Source: Anopheles merus
Taxonomy: Eukaryota; Arthropoda; Insecta; Diptera; Culicidae
Direction: 5' to 3'
DNA length: 64,000 bases
Assembly: GCF_017562075.2 (NCBI RefSeq)
Contig: NC_054084.1
Span: forward strand, 19,218,889 to 19,282,888
Part shown: positions 50,801 to 61,209 of the stretch, piece after piece
Position numbering within the stretch: the first letter of the stretch is position 1
Layout: each line of letters begins with the position of its first letter
Notes under the pieces: model-generated
Seen by the model: the letters and a program-made list of their open reading frames with translations, nothing else
Told to the model about the DNA's origin: nothing
Databases searched by the model: none
Program-made: the position numbers and the translations under genes

Positions 50801-53800
50801 CAGAAGGAATCCATCAACGACGCGGACGCAGCAGCTGCAGCGACAAATCTAAAGGCAGTAGCAGGGCGAGGGAGTGACGAATGTTCATTCAAATCAAATC
50901 AGGAGGGTGATTTTCTCCCCCTCCATACGTAGTTTAAAGATCAAGACAAACAGATACATAAAACGGGAGCTTTTAAAATAAATACCACACCGGTGCAACA
51001 TACATTATAGCCCCATTCCGAGCAATAAAACAAATGCCGACGACAAAAAAAAAAAGACGCACAGACTCTGCACCTTTGACCCGCTTTTCCGCATCACGAT
51101 CAGAGCGAGAGTGGGAAGAGACGTCAAAATCTTCAAGCAGGCCTTCAAAAAAATTGACTCAAAGATTGACTGAGATCGTTCTAAAAAAAAAAAGTAATGT
51201 ACGCTCTCTCCCCTCTCCCAGCGCTGAGGTTAACCATAAAAATCCCACTACCGTGGGCAGGCTGAAAACCGAGCTCAAGAGAAATGGAAAACCCTCAACC
51301 CCGACCTCCGACCTCCGCCTTGAGCTCTTTGCAGCTTGCTTTTTTCGTTTTGTTCTTCTCGTATTTTTTCCCCCAAATGACATTATTTTGTCTCCGCGTG
51401 AGGGACGAATGACACGCCGGCAACAAACGCCAAAGCGAAACACAAACTGACAAGCGATGTCACACACTTTGTCAAACTTAATCCGAGCTGACGGATTTAC
51501 TCCCCCCAATCACCTTCTTGAGTTCTGCGGAGGTAAGGTTTCTTTTGCTTCGGGAGCGCAATATCGGTACGGAATTGGACATCGGTCTGCCGCCGACTGA
51601 GGATAGGGAGGGAGGTGTTGTTGTGGTTGATGGTTTTGGTGTTTTGGACGATTTTTTTTTCTTCATTTTTATATTTTATCAAATTACTAGATAGCAAATA
51701 CCACTAAAAGTCTATTTTAAATGGTATAAAAATATATTTCAATATTGAGAAATTTGGTGGTTGGATGCCAAAAACTTCATAAAAATGTAACCAACGAAAG
51801 TGAACAAGAATTAAATAGAAAATCGTAAAAAATAACAATTTAAAGAAAAGGTTCAATGTAATGTTTCATGGAATTTGATACAATAAAAAAATAATAAAAC
51901 ATAACAACACAAATCAATTCAAACAAAAACTCAACAAATGAAAACAAAATAAAGAAAAAACAGACTGAGTAAATGAAAGCTAATCGTTCTTCGCTTTTGT
52001 GCTTTCTCTAGGAATTGTGACAAGAAAAGTTCATACTAAAACCAAATAAAAACTGAATTAAAGCAGTTCCACAAAAAAGAAAGAAAGTTCAAAAGAAAGC
52101 AAAAACCAGCATGCAAAAATTATGCTAAAAAGAAACAGAAAACCCAGGAACATGCAAAACTTGTGTAGAAAAGCAAAACAAAAACACATACAAATGACGT
52201 AAGAATAGCAAATACGACGAGAAAACTTTATCACTCGCCGGCACCACTGTTTCCTTATCGGGGGAGGAAAAAAAAGACATAAAACAAACCACAGAAAGCC
52301 CAAAGACGCAGACACACGAAACAAAAAAAACACATTTTAAACTGTAACACATTTCACGCAGCTACTCTAAGTTAAGGGCACCGTCACCACTGCCGCCGCC
52401 CGGCCTGTGGACTTCACTGTTACATGTTAGAACAAACTTTGTTTACTTTTGTGTTCCTCTTTTGCTGTTGTGCCTTACGTACGTTGTGTTGCTTTTCCCA
52501 CTGTGCAAATAATGTGTTTTATTTTTGTTGTTTTAATTCCTCCCAACAGCACAACAAAGCAGAGGAAGACCAAGAAGGAAAAAAACACAAACTTTAGGTA
52601 GCATGACACATACGCGCGCGCTTGGCCCGGCTTGTGCGGTGTAATGCAACGTTAAATATTGGTGATGGCGACGGTGGCTTTCAACCGCACACCACCACCA
52701 CGGGGGAATGTTGGTGCTTTGATTTTGAACCACACATACGGGGGTAGTGAAATAACATTAACATTATGAAGAAGAAAAAAATCCCCAAAAACCTTCAACA
52801 AAATTTCCAAAAAAATCAACCCCTCTTCCCCACTCGAGTGCTGTGTGTGTTAGATGGTAAGATGGTGGAGCTACCTTTGCTGATGTTTTAACGTCCAAAA
52901 AGCGACCGAGAATCTGCTAGACCTGCTAAGGGCAGATCTAAAATGGCCAAACACAAACACATTGTCAGAGCATAATATTTTCCATGACCTACGCAGGCCT
53001 CCTCTTCCCACCGCTCACACACGGCCACCCCCCATTGACGGGCCATAGCGCACACCGAGGCACCGATGCGAAGAAAAACAGATTGGCAAAAGTTATCCAA
53101 TTTTCACTTCAGTAACATCATCATCATCATCATCATCGCCATCATCATGAGTACCACCAGCGTCGTGTTTTGGGGCCAACTTTGCGGCGTCCCGGCAGTT
53201 TTCTTACTGTTTTTATTTCCCTGCCGCTCACCACCCTTGATTACTATTATGGCACGGTAAATGATGCCGGAAACGGTTCCACCTTTATCCACCAGGCAGA
53301 GCGGGCGCTTTAGAAATTAAATGGACGAAAAATAAACTAAGCACATTCCTCGCCACATTGCGGGAAAGAAAGGACGCAGGCTTCGGAGGAGGTGGAAGAG
53401 AGGGTTCATGTCCAACAGAGACTGCGACAAACCCGTCAAGTACCATTGAAATGGGACCAGATTTGGGGCTGTTTTCGCGTGACTGAATTTGGCGATTGGG
53501 CGGGTTTTTTGTTTTGTTTCATTTTTCAAACGCCTTGTCGTAAAGACTTTTACAGTACACATACGTATTATCCATATTCGTCACATGGAAGTATAATGAT
53601 AATACTATAAAAATATTAAAATAAGTTAAATGATTTTGGTTCTCATAAATTTGGTAATTGTCAGAAATGTTGTTATTTTCTGTGAAAGATCCTTAATGAA
53701 TACACTTTATTTTAACATCAAATGTGTCTATATATTGTAACACGGATTATTAATATAAAAAATGATATCCTTATGGCAAGAACACACACATTGCAGTTTA

Positions 53801-53855
53801 AAGTTACAAAAAATCTTGGATAAATAATTTAACAAGTTGAAAAGTTGCTAAAAGT
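47863..53855. other. Unassigned non-coding sequence
   Basis: GC-moderate to 49,250; AT-rich 49,300-50,150 and 51,660-52,350. Holds alternating CG (50,179-50,192) and an ATC run (53,116-53,149). A 62-codon minus-strand frame (51,478-51,666) has a basic, Ser-rich end (RSRSKRNLTSAELKKVIGG) and looks somewhat protein-like, but it starts in an A9 run and has no supporting splice or family evidence. Two A11 runs break the frame at 51,034-51,450. No gene is called. Confidence 0.5.
53116..53149. repeat. (ATC)n trinucleotide repeat
   Basis: Eight ATC-type units, a GCC interruption, then three more units. Confidence 0.93.
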
Positions 53856-54673
53856 CAGAGTAGGAGTCGTACGGAGTCATCCGGAGTCGTCCGGAGAAAT
53901 CTGGAGTCATCCAGTGGAGTCGTCTGGAATCGTCTGGAATCGTATGGAGTCGTCTGGAGTCGTCTGGAGTCGTCTGGAGTCTTCTGAAGTCGTCTGGAGT
54001 AGTCTGGAGTCGTCCGAAGTCGTCCGAAGTCAGATTCGGGGTCATCCGGAGTCCTTTGGAGTCGTTCGGAATCGTCCGGAGTCAAACAACGAAAAAAAAT
54101 GAACTAAATCAAATGTCGCTCCGACACTGGCGGACTCTCCAACTCCAGTTTTATTCAAATTCCGGCCAACTCCTATCCACTCCAACTCTGAACGACTCCG
54201 TTTACGACTCTGACTTCTACCTTGGTGGAATCCGGACGACTCTGGACGACTCCGATTACGGCTCTGACTTCTACCTTGGTGGAATCCGGACGACTCTGGA
54301 CGACTCTAAACGACTCTAGACGACTCTAGATGACTTTAAACGATTCTAGACGACTATAGGCTACTATAGGCTACTATAGGCTGCTATAGACGATTATAGG
54401 CTACTATAGACGACTAGAGTCTACTATAGACGACACTAGACGACTTTAAAAGATTCTAGACGAACCTAGACGACTTTAAACGAATCTAGACGACTATAGA
54501 CGACTATAGACGACTATAGACGACTATAGACGACTATAGAATACTATAGACGCTATAGTCGACTTCGACTCCGGGATGAGCTTTGGGTTCCGATTTGGCC
54601 GGAGTCAGAATCGGACTGACAAAGACCGAAGTCAGAACGGACTCGTTGTTGTGCTCCAGACAGCACATCACTA
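53856..54673. mobile_element. hAT-like foldback element B made of 10-bp repeats
   Basis: The left arm (about 53,862-54,085) is an array of TGGAGTCGTC-type 10-mers, several perfect in a row near 53,945-53,975. The right arm (about 54,180-54,560) is the inverted 10-mer, CGACTATAGA or CGACTCTAGA, with five perfect units at 54,491-54,540. A 54-bp unit is tandemly duplicated (54,193-54,246 and 54,247-54,300). The right end, read inward on the minus strand from 54,673, is TAGTGATGTGCTGTCTGGAG, nearly the same as the end of element A. No matching left terminus was found, so the element seems truncated or rearranged on that side. Frames through it are artefacts. Confidence 0.72.
54193..54300. repeat. 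54-bp tandem duplication inside foldback B
   Basis: Two adjacent 54-bp copies differ at only a few bases (for example CCGTTTACGA versus CCGATTACGG). It is a recent local duplication within the right arm, showing that the array is still changing by unequal exchange or slippage. Confidence 0.9.
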
Positions 54674-54681
54674 CCCACACA

Positions 54682-56367
54682 TATGTCTACAAAAGCTGCA
54701 GCAGGTCGAGGCAAACCAGCACAAACAAACAAACGTTTGCGAACTGTGGCACCGAAAACTGACGTGGTCATACAAACACACCTCTACATCGCAAGTGTGT
54801 GATCGTGTGTCCCTTTGGCCTAGACACAGCGAGCGAGGGAAAAGAATTTAAAAACATCATCATCACAACACCCCACTAGGCAACTGCGGCCTGTTGCTCT
54901 CTCTCACGCAACAGCATCAGCTTTATACACACACACACACATACACTGTATTATACACGTGCATCGATAGATAAAGCCACAATATATTGAGAGCACACAT
55001 ACACACATATGGACGCAAAAATAAAAACAACATCCACTAGGGGTAGGGAGCGAAGCCACCCCGCCCTACACACAATCATCGAATTGGATGAGCATATTTT
55101 TAGCAAACACCAAACCTTAACTCCCACTCCCACCCGGGTCGTCCGCTCGAAGAAGAATAAGAAGAGGAAAAAGACGATGCTGACCAAATGGGCATCGCAA
55201 ACAGCGCGACCGCAAAATCCGCAAATAAACCCCCTCCTCCCCCCACCAAGGCTTGAGGTCAAAACAGCATCACTTTGGATTTGATGTCGTCGTACTCTTC
55301 GCTTTTGGGGGAAACATCGCTCTATCGGGCTCCGCAGGCAACGAAACACAGAAAAGAACTCATCCCCCCTCCAGCCACAATAAACATCCAACAACCACAC
55401 TCCAAACCAAACCGCCCACATATATGGCCGAGATATTCGCGAATCTGCGTGTGAGGTGTGAACAGTCTTATTTTCTTTTCGATTTTGCCACTTCAAACTA
55501 GAGCGCTGATTCACCTTTTCTTCAGCGATTTCTTGAATCTACAGTGAATGTTCCAGACATCGTGTTCTAAGGCTGTTGCCATCTTTTCGTCCACAATTTC
55601 AACACCAAATTACACCACAATCATGGGTCCTAAAAGCGATTGAACACGCTTCCGATTAGCGTGGGAAGTATTGCGATTCCACCACAAAAAGGTCGATGCT
55701 CTGGATGGTTCCATCCCCGTAGCATGTGCACATTTCGCCAACCGGAGGAGCCGCGCGCCGTTCTACATTTTCCTAGGTCGCGAATTTTCGCGACGGCACT
55801 GCACGGGGACGTTGGCTAAACACAAACAAGTGGAAACACCGCAACACCGTAGTGATGAAAGTTGCTCTAAAAACGAACTTCTGACTCAACAACGACGGAC
55901 GGAGCAAAAGGCCGGGACCGGATTATGTGTGTTTGTTTTAGTAATTAAGATGCTATGTGCGTTGGCGTTGCGGCGGTGCGAGAGATGTGCGTTCTTTTTG
56001 GCAAACTCATGTCCGGAGCGCTGGTCATTTGGCATTAATGTATTTTGAAAAGTTATTCGAAATAATTAGTGGGTAAAAATTCGTACAAAAGTTCTTAAAA
56101 CAGCATATTTTAATGGTCAATTCAATTATAAACGAAATTTTAGTTACAGAAAATGCATTGGAAAGCCCCAAACAGCGTAGAAGTTCATTTACAATGCGCA
56201 CCCCGCGCAAAAAGAAAAACAAATCTGCAAACCAAACCCTGGAATGCGGAAAAGCAAGTGCTAATACCAAAAACAAACCGATCCATTAACATCTGTTTCC
56301 GACAAAAAAAAAAACAAAAAAAGAAACCACAGCACTGCCTCCGTCCCCAACGGTTCTAATTACTCAC
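54682..56367. other. Unassigned non-coding sequence
   Basis: GC-moderate DNA with CA at 54,926-54,941. The 187-codon minus-strand frame (54,951-55,514) has hydrophobic stretches but resembles no known family. If the minus-strand gene model is right, this is the first part of its long intron. Confidence 0.5.
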
Positions 56368-56460
56368 CGCGGTCCGGGGTTCTTGGGGCTCGCGGACGCG
56401 CTTCTTCGGAGCAGCGCAACTGACCGGCGGAATTGTTTGCGTGCAATGATAAACACCGCA
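56368..56460 (-). CDS. Candidate 93-nt internal exon (31 codons), function unknown
   Basis: On the minus strand a long T/C/G-rich tract ends in GTTTGTAG at 56461, and a strong donor, CCGCG|GTGAGTAATT, begins at 56367. The 93 bases between are open in phase 0, reading CGVYHCTQTIPPVSCAAPKK then RVREPQEPRTA. In this frame a stop (TAG) falls exactly at the acceptor and another (TAG) four codons into the intron, so the open stretch coincides with the splice-bounded interval. The KKRVRE cluster is basic, but no domain is recognised. The other two frames are also open, which weakens the coding claim, and it could be an untranslated exon. It lies upstream of both candidate recursive splice sites on the same strand. 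Confidence 0.3.
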
Positions 56461-58997
56461 CTACAAACACACACACAACATGGGGTGAACGAAACAAAGC
56501 AAAAAGAAGAAAAAAACTCCAAAACTCCCACCACCACCACCACCATTTCAAGCCTTTTACTTCGGTAGAACTCTGTTTGGGGTACCGCACCGTACCCCCT
56601 AAACCCCAAGAATACGCCAATTTTTGCTACGCAATAAACATTTACTTCACCGAGAGAGCCAACCGAGGAACGCAGTAGGCGCGGTGGAAGAGGCGGAAAA
56701 AAGAGATGATTTGTATCTTTTACATTTGTAGCCAAATTTTGCAACACATCGCAGCACATTTTGGCAAAACAGACGAATTGGAATACAGGAAGGGTGGAGA
56801 AGAGTGGAGAACAGTTCGGAACAACACAACACATAAATAAGCAGAAACGAAAAATAACAAAACTGAAAGACAGCGGCGCGCGGTCACTGAACATATATCG
56901 CTCTCCAATGATCGTGTTTGTGTTTTTTGCAACTTGCGCCATTCTAAGTTCACGCACGCAGCGTCACCGACCGCCATGGAGTGGGGAGGGTTGCGAGAAG
57001 AAGAAAAAATAAAAATCAGTCCAATCTGCTGCTGCTCCTTCAATGTGCGTAGTGCTCGGTAGGTTGAGATTTTTGCGCGCTCGATCACACCCTCCCTTTT
57101 CTGCTCTCCGCCGACAGTAGGCGGAAATTAGCGAATCGTTTCCGCGCCAATCGTGAGACCTTGGCAGCATGGGAAAGATGTGGCCAAGGTTCGTTCAACT
57201 TCGCGCTTCCAAAAAAAAACTAGAAGAAAAAAATCGCACATCGAAGCGTAAGGCGTAACAGCGATCTAAACACACACACACACAGCTTAAGATACTAACT
57301 TCATACGCACGCTTCACTAAACTGACCTCGTCCACTTGAGGTAGCATTATTACGCCAAAAAAAAAAACCAGTGGAATAGTTTCTAAGCCAGCCTCTAAAG
57401 GAATAGCGTTTTGGAATGGCCATTTAAAGAAGGGTAACCTAGGGAAGCTGTACCCAGCACCTGTTGTGACGTGCGAAGTTGTCTTGACGAGGCGCGTTTA
57501 AGCTTCTGAGAAACGTTTTGACGCAAGATCTTTTGCCTTCAATCATGGCAAGTATATCCCACTGGAGTCTATTACATTTGCAACTACTTTTTCGTGTGGA
57601 TTCTGACGTTTGGCGAACGAAATGATTTCAACTCTTCCTTAAAATCATACACCAAAGGTAAACAGGAGGAGGTCTTTCGTGGTGTGCACGAAAGATGTTA
57701 ACAATATGGATTCTTGAGGTTTTTAACTATTCTCGCATGTGTTATATAATGGATAATTACCATTTGACGTTGTTTGACACAGTGACAAATGCTGTAATGA
57801 GCTGACAGAATCTAACATGACAGTTTTCATCCATAAATTAACAGATAGAAGTAAAAATCTTATGTTTTGTAACTCAAATAGATGAAATATTTTGCAAATA
57901 AAAGAACATTAAATTGTAGAAATTTTCAAAATTGTTGTATTGGGGAGTTACATTGGGAAGTATATCAAACGTGAACTCTATGACAGTCGAGCTTGACGTT
58001 GTTGAAACCAGTCTTTTGGAAGCAATCATCGCGTCACTAGCCGTAGAAAAAATAATTCCACAAGATCGAAAATAGTTGATTATAGTTCCTATGAAAAACA
58101 GTAGCTGGCGCTGTTGAAGCGGAATAATTTCGTCCAATAAACATGCTACACATTTTATAAAAGATTTTGAAGATTGTTATAAAAGAACAACTTGTGGATT
58201 ACTTGACCTAGAAACACATTCTTATTCCTGAGCAGTCCTGAGCGTAATATGTTGCTGTTTAGGTTACGGGTAGGCCCCATTTATGACAATGCTACACTGA
58301 AAGCATATACTAAGCCTATGTTCTATGTATACCGTAGTATCTATTCTACGGTTTACTAGCTCCCTCGTCATGACATCAGCAATCAAATCATGAAATAGCC
58401 AATATCATAGTGATAGCCAAGTAAGATTGTCTAATATGAAGAGTATTCACTTCTTCAATCATGCTTCATAGTTCCCACTTTGCCTTAAGGTATGAACCTA
58501 TCCTTTTCCTAATACAAGTTTGTCTTTATTTCAAATCAAAACATACTTTCTCGCTCTTCGTTTATTCTTCCTCTGAAGAATAGCTTCCTCTATCATCATA
58601 AATCTTGTCAATTGTTTGCAATTCCTAATTGTCACCAAATACATTCTAGCCCCTCCGTACAACCCCCCAAAAAAAGGCATGCTTTTCCTCGTCCACTGCA
58701 GCGCAAATCGTAGCGCAAACACAAACGGCGGCAGCACGCGAACGACCAAGAGTAGTAGTACTGATGGTGGCCAATTTTTATGTGACACTCTTCACCCGCC
58801 GATGATGAGCCGCCGCTTCCCTATCTTTATGGCAGCATCATAATTGGTCGCCCTTTTTCTATTTTACTGCGCAGTTCGAGCGAATAGCGAAATACTTAGC
58901 GCCCTTTCGGTACGAAAATTCGACTTCAGATGCCAACTTTTTTTGTTATTTTGGTTTATTGCAGTTGCCACTTTGTTTTGGATCATCCATTTTTCTA

Positions 58998-59011
58998 CCC
59001 CCCCCCCCCCC
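58998..59011. repeat. C14 homopolymer
   Basis: Fourteen consecutive C bases. Confidence 0.95.
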
Positions 59012-59740
59012 TCTCCACAAACGATCAATCCGATTAGCCCACTACGATGATGGTGCACCACATACTCTTCTGCACCACATACTTCCCATTAGGAAACACT
59101 TTCTTGTGTGCTAAGTGCTGAAGCAGCTTCCGTCTTTATGTGTATGTGCGCTAAAGGGTGATAGATTTATGTTCACTGCATTTGCAATAAAAAGCTATCT
59201 AGATTGGACCGAATGGCACTGAAGACAGCTGTAGCGCGGGCGTCAATTAAAGAACACACGTGGTTTAAATTGATTCGTTCAAAAGTGGCTCTTAAAAAGC
59301 AACATAAATTAAATCATTTTTCCTGGATGCTGCTGCTGCTAAAATGCCACACTCCGAGTGGGCAGTGACACGCGTGGTGCTGCAAAAGTCATCGACTTGC
59401 TTGCAGTTGCCCATTTCACCAACAAGCGCGTCTAATTAAATCGCTCAGGAGGAAAATCATCATCCACGCGTGTGCACAACATACGTTGATTAGTTTGATG
59501 GCCTACGGTGACGTGCACGGTCCAACTCCGTAGTATGGGATGGAACAGGGCTACATAAAAAGTGTACGGCCCAGGGAGGGAATGGGGAAATGACAAACCT
59601 GAAGCAAAACATAACAAAACACACCAACCAGCACGCAGCTGTTCAATGCACAACTCACTCGGTTTCAATTCGTGCAATGACCGCCGATTGGAGTTTTCGC
59701 CTCCATCACTTAGCTGTTGCAACATTGTTGCAGCTCACAT

Positions 59741-59758
59741 ACACACACACACACACAC
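59741..59758. repeat. (AC)9 microsatellite
   Basis: An uninterrupted AC dinucleotide tract of 18 bases. Confidence 0.92.
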
Positions 59759-60610
59759 TATTGCTTGGCAAACAAATGGTGAGTTGCAATAAAGGAGCTA
59801 AGAAACGCATTTAACTCCGAAACCGAATAATCGATGCACGAGCGAGATTATTGTACTCGCGCGACAGAATACTTAAAAACCGAAACAAAACCGTACGCCG
59901 TATGCACTCTTTTCAACCAGCAACGGAACCGCAACCCACCGTTCTGAACGTTTTGTTTTCCGTTTTTTTAGTGCCTTTGACGATGATTAATTTTTAACCC
60001 GGTGGTGGTGGACGGTTTTGCTGCACGCGGATATTGTCTGGGAACGAAGTTTTACGATTGCTTTGCGATACTCCGATACTCGACGGGGCTGCTGCCCCCT
60101 TGAATCCGGGCACGTTCGTTGCAACGCGTGACTGGTGCGAAACGGGGTGAACGGCCCAGCAGAGCCAAGCGAAGCGGGGAGTGGTGGGTGTGGGATGTTG
60201 CGCTCCGGTTAGAAACAATACTTTTTTCCACGTGCAACTGTGTGTTTTTGTAAAGTTCTATTCCGGAGAATGTCCAACAACACTCAACTGGTCCAGGATT
60301 AGGAAGTTCAGACTTTTACATGGTTTTTATTGTCTGAAGCAAAAGAATACAAAACCAATACATAAACAAAGAAAAAGGAATTAGAAGTACAGTAGAATCT
60401 TGATAAGATACAAATTAAAGGAATCTGTACCAATGTTCAACACTCGAGGTTTCCCGAGTATGCAGTTGAAAAAAGGACATGGGGTTTAGAAATTCAATAT
60501 AATTCAGGCTTGTCTATATTTAGTGTTCGGGACTTTGATCTTCCAAATAATGAACTTCAATTAGACGTTAACAGGTTGTGCTAGTCCCAACGCCGAAAAG
60601 GATTAGTGAA

Positions 60611-61209
60611 CTTCTTCTTTGCTGTCGGGTCAAGGCCTGACTTTGCCCTACTAGTGGGCTTGGCTTTCAATGACTTATTACCCATAGCAGAGTAGTAGAG
60701 TTGGGTTTCATAAATCTTTCGTTGATATTCATTCATATGAATCTTCAGTAATGAGTGATTCGAATCTCAAATCGAATCTGCAAAGATTCATGCATCTCCA
60801 AAGATTCATGAATGTCGAAAAATTCAAAATATATTATCAAACTTCAAACTTTCCATGAAGTCGCGAAATCCTGTATAGGATAGATGTAAAGGCTGTGCTG
60901 GCATGACCACATAAGTTGTTACGCCAAGAAGAATCCCTTGAGATTTAAGAATCCCTAGAGATTCGTGAATCTTTCAATATAAATGAATCTTTTGATAATC
61001 TTTAAGATTCGTAAATCTTTCGAGCAGAGATTCGGATTCATTGAATAATTTCAAAGATTCATTCAGATGCATGCATCTGAATCAGAATTACCCAACACTA
61101 TACGATAGTCAGTCCTACGTATGGAGGCAAGGTTCATTATGGGCTAGAACCCATGACGGACATATATTGTTATGCCGTACGAGTTGAGGGTATTGCGATG
61201 ATCTTCCGT
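60611..61209 (-). mobile_element. SINE200-like copy split by a DNA-transposon insertion
   Basis: The two outer parts (60,611-60,695 and 61,101-61,209) together match the SINE at 18,283-18,488 in the same minus orientation. They include the AAG tail, GGTCAAGGCCTG, the GATAGTCAGTCCTACGTATG block and the B-box region near 61,141-61,152. The A-box end is diverged (GAGTTGAGGG instead of GAGTTGACGA), so the promoter is probably dead. No flanking duplication is visible. The 405-bp interruption dates the SINE as older than the inserted element. Confidence 0.8.
60696..61100. mobile_element. hAT-like foldback element nested in the SINE
   Basis: The ends are TAGAGTTGGGT and, on the other strand, TAGTGTTGGGT, typical of small hAT elements. 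The flanks are CAGAGTAG (60,688-60,695) and TACGATAG (61,101-61,108). The undisturbed SINE reads CAGGATAG at this site, and each flank matches it at 6 of 8 bases, consistent with an old 8-bp duplication. The inside is rich in AGATTCATGAATC-type motifs in both orientations, so it is a foldback like elements A and B but with a different repeat. It is 405 bp with no transposase frame. Confidence 0.75.

Larger units (their letters stand above)
56461..60610. other. Unassigned non-coding sequence
   Basis: GC-moderate to 57,300, AT-rich 57,700-58,600, mixed after. A minus-strand frame at 56,720-57,088 contains an ATG in fair context (near 56,974) but is not recognisable. An 8-bp perfect hairpin, CTTTCGTG/CACGAAAG, lies at 57,676-57,696. 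Other repeats are CA at 57,270-57,284, C14 at 58,998-59,011 and CA at 59,741-59,758. No gene is supported. Confidence 0.5.

Noticed and set aside
53856..54570. Regular short repeats that could suggest a CRISPR array or a repeat protein gene
   Set aside because: The period is 10 bp with no spacers, both orientations are present, and the ends are transposon-like.
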